Assembly (NCBI GenBank): GCA_030066155.1
Contig: JASJCE010000020.1
Coordinates: 1 to 36,299, forward strand
Direction of reading: 5' to 3'
Length of the DNA stretch: 36,299 bases
From: Desulfobacterales bacterium
GTDB lineage: Bacteria > Desulfobacterota > Desulfobacteria > Desulfobacterales > JAFDCJ01
The position numbers were made by a program, and so were the translations under genes. Numbering within the stretch: the first letter of the stretch is position 1; every line of letters starts with the position of its first letter. The notes beneath the pieces were generated by a model. That model ran no database searches and was not told the DNA's origin. It saw only the letters and a program-made list of their open reading frames with translations. Positions 18,340 to 28,793 of this stretch are shown in pieces.

Positions 18340-18423
18340 TTTAATTCACTCGCTACCCGACAGTAGCCACCGATATCAGCTTTATTATTCTAATTACAGA
18401 ACCCCTCAGTTAATAATAATCGA

Positions 18424-18452
18424 CATCCATCATCCAGTATCCAGCATCCGGC
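18424..18452. repeat. ATCCAGTATCCAGCATCC word repeat just 3' of proS
   Basis: tccatcatccagtatccagcatccggcc, ~10 nt beyond the proS stop. Confidence 0.65.
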
Positions 18453-18458
18453 CAAAAG

Positions 18459-19979
18459 TTAATATGCTTTTGCAAAAATCGCCTGGCAGGTGCCTGGCTT
18501 GCCGCAGCAGATACAGGGTCCTGGATTTCCCTCCTGTTCAAAGGGTATACAACGGATGGTTACGGTCAATTTCTCTTTTATTTCAAGCTCGCAAGACGGA
18601 TCGCCGCACCATGCAGAAAGCGCAAAGCCACCGTGTATCTCAGGCTTTTCGGAGTTTTGCGGTGTAAAAAATTCAGAAAATTTATCTTTTTCAGCGATAC
18701 TGAGCGTATGGTCTTTACGGAAGGCATCCGCCCGTGCAAACAGATTCTGCTGGATCTCATCCAACAGATCCGGAATTTCGACAACGAACTGATCGGTCTG
18801 AACCGAGGTCTTTGCGTTGTGAGGATGATCACGTCGTGCAAAGTAGACTGAATCCTGAGCAATATCGCGAGGTCCGATCTCGACCCGCAGGGGAATTCCC
18901 TTTTTAATCCAGTCCCAACCGCGTGCTCCGCCGGTATCGCGATCGTCAATTTCGACAACGATCTTGCGATGCTGGTAGTAAATGTCTCTCAAGCGCGCGG
19001 CCAGTTTCTGGACGTAGGCCATCACCTGCTCGCGCTCGCCTTCTTTTCGAATAATCGGCAACAGTACGACGTGGGCCGATGCCACCCGCGGCGGCAGAAT
19101 TATGCCGTCATCATCACCGTGAATCATGATCACCCCTCCAATCAAACGGGTGGATGATCCCCAGGAAGTGGTCCACACGTAGTCTTCAGTTTCTTTGGCG
19201 GTTTGAAACTTGATCGCCGATGCCCTGGCAAAGTTTTGTCCGAGAAAATGGGATGTTCCGGCCTGTAAGGCCTTGCGATCCTGCATCATGGCCTCTATGC
19301 AGAGTGTATCAACCGCACCGGGAAATCGCTCGGCGGCGCTCTTGGCGCCGCGAACGACCGGCATTGCCAGGTGCTCTTCGGCCATCCGGGCATAGACATC
19401 GAGCATCAGCCTGGTGCGTTCGATGGCCTCATCGCTGGAGGAATGGGCGGTGTGGCCTTCCTGCCACAGAAATTCACTGGTTCTCAAAAATATACGGGTT
19501 CGCATCTCCCAGCGGACCACATTGGCCCATTGATTGATCAGGATGGGCAAATCACGATAGCTGCTGACCCACTTTGCGAATGAATCCGCGATAATCGTCT
19601 CCGAAGTCGGCCGAACCACAAGCGGTTCGGTCAGAGCGCCGGCCGGCAGCAAAGTTCCGCCGGTGCTTTTTTCCAGCCGGTGATGGGTGACCACGGCACA
19701 CTCTTTGGCGAAACCCTCCACGTGTTCGGCCTCTTTTTCCAGAAAACTCAAAGGGATGAACAACGGAAAATAGGCATTTTTTACGCCTGTCGCCTTAAAC
19801 ATATCATCCATAACCCGTACGATATTTTCCCAAAGGGCGTATCCCCAGGGTTTTATAACCATGCACCCCCTGACCGGTGAACGTTCCGCCATATCCGAAG
19901 CCTTGATCACCTGCTGATACCATTCCGGATAATCCTCTGCTCTGGTTGGTGCAATTGCCGATTTAATTTTGCTCCCCAT
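18459..19979 (-). CDS. proS: Prolyl-tRNA synthetase, archaeal/eukaryal-type short form
   Basis: VRPTSETIIADSFAKWVSSYRDLPILINQWANVVRWEMRTRIFLRTSEFLWQEGHTAH. Start at ATG 19977-19979 with an upstream SD-like AAAGGAAG. Confidence 0.95.
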   Translation of the reverse strand: MGSKIKSAIAPTRAEDYPEWYQQVIKASDMAERSPVRGCMVIKPWGYALWENIVRVMDDMFKATGVKNAYFPLFIPLSFLEKEAEHVEGFAKECAVVTHHRLEKSTGGTLLPAGALTEPLVVRPTSETIIADSFAKWVSSYRDLPILINQWANVVRWEMRTRIFLRTSEFLWQEGHTAHSSSDEAIERTRLMLDVYARMAEEHLAMPVVRGAKSAAERFPGAVDTLCIEAMMQDRKALQAGTSHFLGQNFARASAIKFQTAKETEDYVWTTSWGSSTRLIGGVIMIHGDDDGIILPPRVASAHVVLLPIIRKEGEREQVMAYVQKLAARLRDIYYQHRKIVVEIDDRDTGGARGWDWIKKGIPLRVEIGPRDIAQDSVYFARRDHPHNAKTSVQTDQFVVEIPDLLDEIQQNLFARADAFRKDHTLSIAEKDKFSEFFTPQNSEKPEIHGGFALSAWCGDPSCELEIKEKLTVTIRCIPFEQEGNPGPCICCGKPGTCQAIFAKAY

Positions 19980-20005
19980 TTTCTTCCTTTCAATTGTGCC
20001 GGTTG

Positions 20006-21094
20006 TTATAAATCGGTTTGTGAAAAGCTGCGTTCGCAAGCTGCCACCTCAGCCATTAAGACCTCAACCAGTTTTTCCTGTGGAAATTTTTTTACCACTT
20101 TACCCTTGCGAAACAAAATTCCGGTTCCATCGCCGCCGGCAATTCCAATATCGGCTTCACGTGCTTCACCGGGACCGTTCACGACGCACCCCATAATTGC
20201 AATCTTTATCGGTGTAGCCGTTGACAGCAGTTCTTTTTCGACCTGGTCGACGATATCAAACAGAGCGATGTTGCAACGACCGCAGGTGGGGCAGGAGATA
20301 ATCTCCGGACCCCGTTGTCGAATGCCCAGTGCCTTGAGAATCTCGTAGCCAACCCGCACTTCTTCGACGGGATCCCGGGTCAGGGACACGCGAATCGTGT
20401 CTCCAATACCCTCTGCCAGCAACGTTCCGATGCCCATGGCCGATTTTACGATCCCGGAGTACAGGGTACCGGCCTCGGTTACGCCCACATGCAACGGCAG
20501 ATCGGTCCTGGCAGACAACAATCGGTAGGCATCCACCGTTCGAGGGACATCCGATGCTTTTATTGAAACTTTTACGGCGTGAAAGTCAAGGGATTTCAGA
20601 AGATCAATATTTCGCAGGGCACTATCAACCATGCCCCGGGCCGTTACCCCGTCATACTTTTTGAGGATGTCTTTTTCAAGTGAACCGGCATTTACGCCGA
20701 CACGTATGGAAATTCCGTGATCCCTTGCGCAATCGACAACCGCCTTAACCTTATCCGCACTGCCGATATTGCCGGGATTAATTCTGAGGGCGTCAGCACC
20801 TGACTTTAACGCGGCAATCGCCAAGCGGTAGTCAAAATGAATGTCAGCAATAAGCGGAATGCTAATTCGGGATTTAATACTGGAAATGGCCGCTGCAGCA
20901 TCCATGTCCGGCACTGCCACCCGGATAATTTCACAGCCGGCTTTTTGCAGTCTCTCGATTTGAGATACTGTCGCCTCGATGTCCGAAGTCGGGGTGTTGG
21001 TCATGGACTGGACTGCAATGGGCGCCATATCGCCCACAGGCACATGACCCACCATGATCCGACGCGTTTTCTTTCGATCGACGATCATAGACAT
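20006..21094 (-). CDS. ispG: 4-hydroxy-3-methylbut-2-en-1-yl diphosphate synthase (flavodoxin)
   Basis: VGDMAPIAVQSMTNTPTSDIEATVSQI...ISCPTCGRC...MGCVVNGPGEAREADIGIAGG. Confidence 0.97.
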   Translation of the reverse strand: MSMIVDRKKTRRIMVGHVPVGDMAPIAVQSMTNTPTSDIEATVSQIERLQKAGCEIIRVAVPDMDAAAAISSIKSRISIPLIADIHFDYRLAIAALKSGADALRINPGNIGSADKVKAVVDCARDHGISIRVGVNAGSLEKDILKKYDGVTARGMVDSALRNIDLLKSLDFHAVKVSIKASDVPRTVDAYRLLSARTDLPLHVGVTEAGTLYSGIVKSAMGIGTLLAEGIGDTIRVSLTRDPVEEVRVGYEILKALGIRQRGPEIISCPTCGRCNIALFDIVDQVEKELLSTATPIKIAIMGCVVNGPGEAREADIGIAGGDGTGILFRKGKVVKKFPQEKLVEVLMAEVAACERSFSQTDL

Positions 21095-21419
21095 ATTGGA
21101 ATTCCTGCCTTACCGAAGTTAAATTTGCCATACGGCGGCCTTGACATATCGGATGCGATGATAGTCGGGCAACCGGCCGGCGGTCAATTGCAAACAAACG
21201 CCAAACTATGGTATACTTAGCCAGAAATCACCATAAATTACGGGATTTAAAGCCTATAAGACTATCAAACAAGCGAATTATATTCAAGCCTGGAATTTTT
21301 GATACGATTTCTAAATACCCTCAAATAATTTTGATTCAATTCGTTGTTGTCAATGGACGGCAACGGTGCAATGATGGTGGTGCCGAGATTTTAACTGCAG
21401 AAAAAAGGAGACTTAGTCG

Positions 21420-21854
21420 ATGACAAGGGACAAAGGACAGAAATTCTCGGACAAGCACGGTCCGGATGCTCAGGCGGATCCGGATATTAAAGAAAAAATT
21501 GTCGATAATGTCAAGGACGGGGAGCTGGCATGTGCCGTGGCGTTTAAAATTGCCGCAGAGCTGGATGTCTCGCCGTCTGAGATCGGTAAAACCGTAGATT
21601 TGCTCGATCTGAAATTAAGCAAGTGCCAGTTGGGACTATTCGGCTATAAACCCCATAAAAAAAAGGTCACCGCCCGGAAAACCCAAAATGAACAGATGGA
21701 AGCATCAATCCGGGATGCCCTGGTTGACGAAAAACTTGCCTGCCGCGATGCTTGGGCTATTTCGGAACACCACAATGCTCGGAAAATGACCGTAAGCAGC
21801 GCATGCGAATTTCTCGGCATCAAAATCAAACCCTGCCAGCTCGGAGCGTTTTAG
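21420..21854 (+). CDS. Hypothetical protein with two copies of a ~55-aa HTH-like repeat ending in CQLG(L/A)F
   Basis: ELACAVAFKIAAELDVSPSEIGKTVDLLDLKLSKCQLGLFGY and KLACRDAWAISEHHNARKMTVSSACEFLGIKIKPCQLGAF. Confidence 0.8.
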   Translation: MTRDKGQKFSDKHGPDAQADPDIKEKIVDNVKDGELACAVAFKIAAELDVSPSEIGKTVDLLDLKLSKCQLGLFGYKPHKKKVTARKTQNEQMEASIRDALVDEKLACRDAWAISEHHNARKMTVSSACEFLGIKIKPCQLGAF

Positions 21855-21935
21855 CAAAGAGCTTGGGGCAAAGCACGTGAAGACTGCAAACTGAAATATC
21901 GATCATAACGGTCTCAAAAATCTCAACCAACAGCG

Positions 21936-23366
21936 ATGATTCCCTCTGCAATCGAATATTTTTTCCGTAAACGGCGGTCCATTCAATTTATCATTGTCAT
22001 ACTTTGGATCCTTGCCGTTGTCTACCTCTTGAATCCGATTGTTGAGAATCATAAGTTCAGTACCCTGCACAAAATAAGGAAGGACGGGCATATCACGGTC
22101 CTGACCCGCAATACACCCCACTGTTATTACCTTTATCGCGATGAACCCATGGGCTTTGAATTCGAGCTGGCCAGGGAATTTGCAGACTATCTGGGCGTTG
22201 AGTTGAAAGTCAATATTGCCGAGACCTGGGAAACGATGATCCCCGCCTTGTACGACGGAGCCGGCGCCTTAATTGCGGCAGGGATGACCATCACGCCCAA
22301 AAGACAAAAACAGGTGTCTTTCTCAGATGGATATATGGATATTCAACAATATCTCATCGCCTATCGCAACGGTCCTAAAGTCAAGAAACTGGCGGACCTC
22401 TCCGGCAAAACGATCCACGTGCGGCAGGCCACGTCCTATCAAGACCGACTTGAAGAACTGCAGCACGAGGGAATGGAGCTATCCATCACGCTTCACCCCG
22501 ATATGCCGACCGAAGAGCTGATTCAGCAGGTCTCAACAGGTCAGATCGAGTTCACAATTGCCGACAGCAACATCGCGCTGCTCAATCAACGCCATTACCC
22601 GGGGGCCGTAATGGCCTTGCCGGTCAATGACCAGCAGGTCCTGGGCTGGGCCGTACATCCCCAAGCCCGACATCTCAAGAAAAGGATAAACGCCTTTTTC
22701 AAGGCTATCAAAGAAACCGGCAGGTTCGATGAGCTTTACAATAAATACTATGGCAGCATTACCAGCGTTGACTATGTCGACCTGAAAGCATTCCACCGCA
22801 ATATCAAAAAGCGACTTTCCCGCTACAGCCCATTTATAAAGGCGGCCGCCAAAGAACATGGTTTCGACTGGCGTCTGATTGCTGCCCAGATCTATCAGGA
22901 ATCGCATTTAAACCCCCGGGCGAAAAGCCGGGCCGGGGCGCGGGGCCTGATGCAGCTGCTTCCGAGCACAGCCCGCAGCCTCGACATTACCGATATCTAC
23001 AATCCGGTTGAAAATATTAACGGCGGCGTACGTTATTTAAAAAAACTGTATGATCGATTTGATAAAGCGGACGAAAATAATCGGTTGCTAATTGCCCTGG
23101 CCGCCTACAATGCCGGACAGGGGCATGTTCAGGATGCCCGCAAGCTGGCGCGAAAAAAGAAACTCGACCCAAATCTGTGGGAATCGTTGGCCAAAACACT
23201 GCCGTTGTTAAGATACCGCAAATATTACAAGCATGCCAAGTATGGCTACTGCCGTGGTACCGAGCCGGTGCGGTACATTAAACAGATTATGATATACTAT
23301 GATATTTTGAAGCGGCAGGGAATCGAATACGGTGAAGTGCAGGCTCGACTCAGAGATGAAGGGTAG
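21936..23366 (+). CDS. mltF: MltF-like membrane-bound lytic murein transglycosylase (SBP_bac_3 plus SLT)
   Basis: TM segment; solute-binding domain RDEPMGFEFELAREFADYLGVEL; SLT WRLIAAQIYQESHLNPRAKSRAGARGLMQLLPSTA. Confidence 0.93.
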   Translation: MIPSAIEYFFRKRRSIQFIIVILWILAVVYLLNPIVENHKFSTLHKIRKDGHITVLTRNTPHCYYLYRDEPMGFEFELAREFADYLGVELKVNIAETWETMIPALYDGAGALIAAGMTITPKRQKQVSFSDGYMDIQQYLIAYRNGPKVKKLADLSGKTIHVRQATSYQDRLEELQHEGMELSITLHPDMPTEELIQQVSTGQIEFTIADSNIALLNQRHYPGAVMALPVNDQQVLGWAVHPQARHLKKRINAFFKAIKETGRFDELYNKYYGSITSVDYVDLKAFHRNIKKRLSRYSPFIKAAAKEHGFDWRLIAAQIYQESHLNPRAKSRAGARGLMQLLPSTARSLDITDIYNPVENINGGVRYLKKLYDRFDKADENNRLLIALAAYNAGQGHVQDARKLARKKKLDPNLWESLAKTLPLLRYRKYYKHAKYGYCRGTEPVRYIKQIMIYYDILKRQGIEYGEVQARLRDEG

Positions 23367-23409
23367 GATTGAGGGGGGCTGGCAGTGTTCAGGTTTCAGG
23401 TTTCAGCAC

Positions 23410-23514
23410 GCTTAAATTTAGGGATTAAGGAATTGAGGCATCAAAGGATTAAATCAATAGCAAGATAAAATTCGCACAATCCCTAAATTCCTTAATCCCT
23501 AAATTCCCAAATTT
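23410..23514. repeat. GGGATTAAGGAATT-type word-repeat inverted element 3' of mltF
   Basis: cttaaatttagggattaaggaattgaggcatcaaaggattaaat ... acaatccctaaattccttaatccctaaattcccaaattt. Confidence 0.8.
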
Positions 23515-23659
23515 GACGGTCTCGTAAAAAGTCAGAATTCTCGAAATTTGGTCTCGTAACGCGTTGAAATTATTTATTGCGAGTTTTAACTTTGGTGCCT
23601 TTTGCGCTTTTTTGCGGCCATATCAATATTAATAAATAAGATTGACAGAATACCTTAGT

Positions 23660-24310
23660 TTAATAAACGGCTCGCTCGCCCACAAACGGATTGGTCCGTT
23701 TTTCCGTTCCGATGGTCGTTGGATTGTTGTGACCCGGATACACAACAAGGTCCTCATTCAGCGTAAACAACTTCTGCTGAATACTATTCTTAAGCGTTTC
23801 AAAACTGCCCCCTGCAAAGTCCGTACGCCCGATAGATCCCGCAAACAATGTATCCCCGACAAACACTTCAGTATCGGTGTAGAGTGAAATCCCACCCGGA
23901 GTGTGTCCCGGCGTGTGCAGCACGGTCAGGGTGATGTCACCGAAATTCACCTGATCGCCGTCTTCAATCTCCCGATCCGGGGGCGGTGAATTTTCGGCTA
24001 CCATGCCCCAAGCCGCAGCACTACTGGCTAGCTGGCTGAGCATCGGCGTATCAAGGGCGTGGATTAAAATTGGGGCCCCGGTAGCCTCCTTGAGCTTCCG
24101 GTTCGCGCCCACATGATCAAAATGTCCATGGGTATTGATAATGAGTTTGGCGGTCAGGTTATTATCAACCAGGGTTGCAAGGATCCGATCCGGTTCATCA
24201 CCCGGGTCAATAACAGCAGCTTCGGCGGTGTTCTCACAACCCAGTACAAAACAGTTTGCCATAATCGGCCCTACGGCCAGTGTCTTAACGATCACAATAA
24301 TCTCCTTCAA
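23660..24310 (-). CDS. MBL-fold metallo-hydrolase (glyoxalase II-like)
   Basis: INTHGHFDHVGANRKL (HxHxDH), LHTPGHTPGGISLY, VYPGHNNPTTIGTEKRTNPF. Confidence 0.93.
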   Translation of the reverse strand: MKEIIVIVKTLAVGPIMANCFVLGCENTAEAAVIDPGDEPDRILATLVDNNLTAKLIINTHGHFDHVGANRKLKEATGAPILIHALDTPMLSQLASSAAAWGMVAENSPPPDREIEDGDQVNFGDITLTVLHTPGHTPGGISLYTDTEVFVGDTLFAGSIGRTDFAGGSFETLKNSIQQKLFTLNEDLVVYPGHNNPTTIGTEKRTNPFVGERAVY

Positions 24311-24313
24311 ATT

Positions 24314-24432
24314 CAGATGTCAGATATCAGAAGACAGAAGACAGATGTCAGAAAACTGAAGACAGATGTCAGAAAACTGAGGACAGATGTCAGAAAACTG
24401 AAGACAGAAAACTGAAGACAGAGAATAGAAGG
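24314..24432 (+). repeat. ACAGATGTCAGAAAACTGAAG word repeat, including three tandem 21-nt units (24341-24403)
   Basis: acagatgtcagaaaactgaag / acagatgtcagaaaactgagg / acagatgtcagaaaactgaag / acagaaaactgaag. Confidence 0.9.
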
Positions 24433-24536
24433 CGGATGTCGAGAAGCAGAAAACGAATGTGCCCTTTCAATTTTTAATGACGGAGCAAAGCGACATCTAC
24501 CAAACTTCAATAATCAATTTTCAATCTTCAATTCCG

Positions 24537-24582
24537 GCCTATCCAGTATCAAGCATCCAGTATCCAGTATCAACTATCAGGT
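24537..24582. repeat. CCAGTATC word repeat abutting the 3' end of nusB
   Basis: cctatccagtatcaagcatccagtatccagtatcaactatcag; the nusB stop (tca, 24577-24579) lies at its edge. Confidence 0.75.
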
Positions 24583-25044
24583 TTCTGTCACTTCACGATC
24601 CATTTCTGCCGCGTTCAATTCAAAATTTCCCTCTTTTTCCAAAGCATTCCGGATGCTGTCCATGATTCCATTTATAAAAGCGCCGGATTCTTCGGTACCA
24701 AATTTTTTCCCAATATCAACTGCTTCATTAATCGTCACCTTTGGCGGGATATCATCGCAAGAAGTCAATTCAAATACAGCCACTCGCATCACGTTGCGAT
24801 CAACGCACGACATGCGGCTGATTTTCCAATTTTTGGAAAACCGCTCAATAACCGCGTCGAGTTTATCCCTGCCGTTTATGACGCCGTTGACCAGAGTCAT
24901 GAAAAATGGTCTGGCTTTTTTAGGTGGTCGAAAATTTTCACAGAAGCTTTCCAGCATCCTGGCCGATACATCACCCCGCATATCCATGAAGAAGAGCGCC
25001 TGCATGGCGAGTTCCCGCGCCTGGCGACGAGTGCCCATAATCAA
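24577..25044 (-). CDS. nusB: Transcription antitermination factor NusB
   Basis: RRQARELAMQALFFMD...FSKNWKISRMSCVDRNVMRVAVFEL...INEAVDIGKKFGTEESGAFINGIMD. Confidence 0.96.
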   Translation of the reverse strand: MIMGTRRQARELAMQALFFMDMRGDVSARMLESFCENFRPPKKARPFFMTLVNGVINGRDKLDAVIERFSKNWKISRMSCVDRNVMRVAVFELTSCDDIPPKVTINEAVDIGKKFGTEESGAFINGIMDSIRNALEKEGNFELNAAEMDREVTET

Positions 25045-25046
25045 AT

Positions 25047-25514
25047 CTAATCAATAATATCAAATAAGTTTGCCATCTCTACCGCTGCCATAGCCGCCTC
25101 CCACCCTTTGTTGCCGGCTTTGGTGCCTGCGCGTTCAATTGCCTGCTCGATGGTATCAACGGTAATCACACCGAAAATAACCGGAATGACAGCCTCGACA
25201 CTGACCGATGCAACACCTTTCGACACTTCAGCGGCTACATAGTCAAAATGCGGCGTGGAGCCGCGAATGACAGCGCCTAAACACACAATCGCATCAAATC
25301 GATTCGCCTGGGCCATTTTTTTTGCCACAAGCGGGATTTCGAACGCACCTGGCACTCTTACAACCTCGATATCAGAATCTGAGGCACCGCTGCGAATCAG
25401 AGCGTCAAGGGCCCCGCTTAACAATTTCTCCGTAATGAAGTCATTGAAGCGGCTGACGACCAGCGCGAATTTTTTCCCCTCGGCAATAAGTTTCCCTTCA
25501 TGAAATTTAGGCAT
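25047..25514 (-). CDS. ribH: 6,7-dimethyl-8-ribityllumazine synthase
   Basis: [17 protein letters not shown]...[16 protein letters not shown]...[16 protein letters not shown]. Confidence 0.97.
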   Translation of the reverse strand: MPKFHEGKLIAEGKKFALVVSRFNDFITEKLLSGALDALIRSGASDSDIEVVRVPGAFEIPLVAKKMAQANRFDAIVCLGAVIRGSTPHFDYVAAEVSKGVASVSVEAVIPVIFGVITVDTIEQAIERAGTKAGNKGWEAAMAAVEMANLFDIID

Positions 25515-25574
25515 GAATGTTCCTTCCCTGGTTGCGTTTTAGTTCATTGAAATCGTAGAGATGGCTAAACCACA

Positions 25575-26789
25575 TCACGGCGCTGCATCGATATTGAGCG
25601 TATGTCCCATCTTAAGCTTTTTGCATTCCAAGTAACATTTGTTGTATTCGTTCGGCGCAACCTCGATCGGGACCTGCTCGATGATACTGAGCCCGTATCC
25701 GTCAAGCCCGACCATCTTCTTGGGGTTATTGGTTAAAAGCCTCATCTTGCGCACCCCAAGATCAACCAGGATCTGAGCACCGATACCGTAATTGCGCATA
25801 TCCGGTTTAAAGCCTAATTTTTCATTGGCCTCGACCGTATCAAATCCTTCGTCCTGAAGCGCGTAGGCCTTGATCTTATTCACCAGCCCGATTCCGCGGC
25901 CTTCCTGCCGGATATAAAGCAAGACACCACAGCCTTCCTCTTCCATTTTAGCCATCGCCTTCCGCAACTGGGGCCCGCAATCGCACCGCATGGAACCAAA
26001 AATGTCGCCGGTCAGACATTCGGAGTGAACCCTCACCAAAACCGGTTTTTCAGGATCGATTTCACCTTTGATCATCGCGATATGAAGCAGGTTGTCCACG
26101 TCGTTTTCGAAGACAACCGCCCTGAAATCACCGGCAATAGTTGTGGGAATTATGGTCTCCGCTGCCCGTCGAATGAACAATTCGGTTCGCATACGATATT
26201 CGATAAGATCTGCGATGGTACAAATGCCAATGCCGTGTTTTTCACTAAATTTCTCCAGCGCCGGCATTCTGGCCATGGTACCGTCGTCGTCCATGATTTC
26301 GCAGATCACACCGGCCGGAATCAAACCGGCAAGACGGGCAAGATCGACGGCGCCCTCTGTTTGACCGGCTCTTACCATTACCCCGCCATCCTTGGCTCTG
26401 AGGGGGAAAATATGTCCGGGTCTGACGAGATCGCGTGGTTTAGCATCTTCGGCAACGGCCGTTAAAATAGTGGTTGCGCGGTCGGCGGCTGAAATACCGG
26501 TGGAGACGCCGCAACGGGCTTCTATCGAAACCGTGAAACCCGTACCGTAAGGGGACGTGTTGTTGTCCACCATCAACGGCAGCTCCAGGGCGTCGATTTT
26601 ATCGGCAACCATTGGCATGCAGATCAGTCCGCGGCCGTATTTGGCCATAAAATTAACGGCATCGGGCGTCACCTTCTCAGCTGCCATACACAGATCGCCT
26701 TCATTTTCACGATCTTCATCATCCACGAGGATGATCATCCGGCCTTCTCTGATATCTCTGATGGCTTCTTCTATCGATAATAATGGCAT
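25575..26789 (-). CDS. ribBA: Bifunctional DHBP synthase / GTP cyclohydrolase II
   Basis: [19 protein letters not shown]...[12 protein letters not shown]...[22 protein letters not shown]...[11 protein letters not shown]. Confidence 0.97.
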   Translation of the reverse strand: MPLLSIEEAIRDIREGRMIILVDDEDRENEGDLCMAAEKVTPDAVNFMAKYGRGLICMPMVADKIDALELPLMVDNNTSPYGTGFTVSIEARCGVSTGISAADRATTILTAVAEDAKPRDLVRPGHIFPLRAKDGGVMVRAGQTEGAVDLARLAGLIPAGVICEIMDDDGTMARMPALEKFSEKHGIGICTIADLIEYRMRTELFIRRAAETIIPTTIAGDFRAVVFENDVDNLLHIAMIKGEIDPEKPVLVRVHSECLTGDIFGSMRCDCGPQLRKAMAKMEEEGCGVLLYIRQEGRGIGLVNKIKAYALQDEGFDTVEANEKLGFKPDMRNYGIGAQILVDLGVRKMRLLTNNPKKMVGLDGYGLSIIEQVPIEVAPNEYNKCYLECKKLKMGHTLNIDAAP

Positions 26790-26844
26790 TTTTCCTCTTC
26801 GAAACCTTGAATTATCTGAGGCTTCCGTCCCTCAAATCTAAGCG

Positions 26845-27513
26845 TTATTTCATAAAGCCCGTTTTGACCAAAAACTCGGTATCAAGACCGGATTTTTCGG
26901 AACTATTGCGGTTCGCCTGATGCGGCGACCCGGATAAAAACCGTTCCACGTATTTCCCAATCATATCGGTTTCGATATTGACGCGATCACCTTGACTTTT
27001 AAAACCAACCGTTGACCATTTGGCCGTATGTGGGATGATACTAACGCTAAAACTACTTCGTTCACAGGCATTGATCGTCAGACTGGTGCCGTCAACGGCA
27101 ATTGATCCCTTGACAATCATGTAACGGGTCAACGACTCCGCGACCTCAATATTCACAATGATCGCGTTGCCGACTGTTTCCCGCCGCTTAATCATACCGA
27201 TTCCATCGATATGACCGGAAACCAGATGTCCGTCAATACGATCGGAGAAACGCATGGCCCGTTCCAGATTAACCCGATCACCGATTTTGGCTTCAGCAAG
27301 AGTGGTCGTTCTGAGGGTTTCAGGCGAAACGTCGACCTCGAAACGCCGATCATCCAATTTGACGGCAGTCAGGCAGGCGCCGCTGACGGCAATACTGTCG
27401 CCTATTTTTGTGTGGTCCAGCACAAAATCAGAGTCGATCGCAAAGCGGCTGCCCTGACCGGTCGACCGGATAGCCCCAATTTTGCCGAAACCTTCTATGA
27501 TACCGGTAAACAT
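26845..27513 (-). CDS. ribE: Riboflavin synthase alpha subunit
   Basis: MFTGIIEGFGKIGAI...GDSIAVSGACLTAV...GHLVSGHIDGIGMI. Start set at the ATG at 27511-27513. Confidence 0.96.
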   Translation of the reverse strand: MFTGIIEGFGKIGAIRSTGQGSRFAIDSDFVLDHTKIGDSIAVSGACLTAVKLDDRRFEVDVSPETLRTTTLAEAKIGDRVNLERAMRFSDRIDGHLVSGHIDGIGMIKRRETVGNAIIVNIEVAESLTRYMIVKGSIAVDGTSLTINACERSSFSVSIIPHTAKWSTVGFKSQGDRVNIETDMIGKYVERFLSGSPHQANRNSSEKSGLDTEFLVKTGFMK

Positions 27514-27669
27514 AATATCAAGCGTTTTGTTGGTTGGGCACGTTGAGATAGTTGTGATGGTTGCACTACTATGGAGTAACTGAACCCTCACAACCATATT
27601 AACGATCTAATCCAACCTGACCATCCCAAGGGAGAAAGTTAATTACTAATTCTGATTTTACAACCGGGA

Positions 27670-28779
27670 TCAATTATCCGGTAGCGGCGCGAGATAGCCT
27701 TCTATCATGACATCATCGCCGAACCGATGAACACTGATGTCTTTGACAGGGATGCTCTGGCTCATCAAATCCGGCCCCGGTCCGCTGCAAATGGGAATAC
27801 CGTCATCTCCCCCCAGAATTTTGGGAGCATAAAAGAAAAAAACCTTATCGACAATACCGGATCTGAAGGCCGAACTTAACACCCGGCTGCCACCCTCTAT
27901 CAGGATGCTTGTTAATCCGAGCGCCCCGAGTTGATCCATGAGTGCGTCCATTTCGATCAGGCCGTTTTTCAGCTCGGAACGCAGTACGCTTCCGCCCATT
28001 CTTTCCAGGGCGGCAACCTTTTCCGATGCAGGATCCTGGCCGGTTACCACGATGGTCTCGGAATCCGAGGCTTGCTGTAGTAATTTGGCCCGGGGCGATA
28101 TTGTCAGATGAGTATCCAGAATAATCCTGACAGGATCTTTGCCATCGACGTCCGGCAACCGGGTGGTTAAACTCGGATTGTCGAGGCGGACGGTATTGAT
28201 GCCGACCAGAATGCCGTCGACTGCATGACGCAGGCGATGGACGAATTGTCGGGCTTTTTCGCCGGTAACCCATTTGGCGTCACCGCTGCGGGCGGCTATG
28301 CGTCCATCAAGCGTGCTGGCACATTTGACAAAAATGTACGGCCGCCGGGTGCGGATGAACTTGATAAAGACCTCGTTTATTTTACGGGCCTGTTGCCTGC
28401 AAACGCCGGTCGTAACCGGAATTCCCTGCTCCGACAAAAACTTCGCTCCGCCGCCGGCAACATGGGTATTCGGATCCATCATGGCCACGACGACGCGCCT
28501 TATACCGGCTTCGATTATCTTTTGGGTACAGGGCGGCGTTCGACCCGTGTGATTGCATGGCTCAAGAGTCACGTAGAGAGTGGCTCCGTTGGCCTGCTCG
28601 CCGGCAGCCTCAATCGCATTGACTTCGGCGTGAGGACCGCCGACCATCTGGTGATAGCCGCTTCCCACCAGACGGCCGTCCTTGACAACAACGGCACCCA
28701 CCATGGGATTCGGTGACGTACACCCAATGCCCTTAACCGCCAAATCAAGGGCCATTTTCATGAAGTATTGATCATCCAT
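27670..28779 (-). CDS. ribD: Bifunctional diaminohydroxyphosphoribosylaminopyrimidine deaminase/reductase
   Basis: GGPHAEVNAIEAAG...LYVTLEPCNHTGRTPPC...LDGRIAARSGDAKWVTG. Confidence 0.97.
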   Translation of the reverse strand: MDDQYFMKMALDLAVKGIGCTSPNPMVGAVVVKDGRLVGSGYHQMVGGPHAEVNAIEAAGEQANGATLYVTLEPCNHTGRTPPCTQKIIEAGIRRVVVAMMDPNTHVAGGGAKFLSEQGIPVTTGVCRQQARKINEVFIKFIRTRRPYIFVKCASTLDGRIAARSGDAKWVTGEKARQFVHRLRHAVDGILVGINTVRLDNPSLTTRLPDVDGKDPVRIILDTHLTISPRAKLLQQASDSETIVVTGQDPASEKVAALERMGGSVLRSELKNGLIEMDALMDQLGALGLTSILIEGGSRVLSSAFRSGIVDKVFFFYAPKILGGDDGIPICSGPGPDLMSQSIPVKDISVHRFGDDVMIEGYLAPLPDN

Positions 28780-28793
28780 AGCTATTCAGAAAT

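Noticed and set aside
24314-24432. Possible CRISPR array or coding repeat (ORF 24113..24415 encoding DVRKLKT repeats)
   Set aside because: Units are contiguous 21-mers without spacers and belong to the word-repeat vocabulary; the ORF is antisense to the MBL gene over much of its length.
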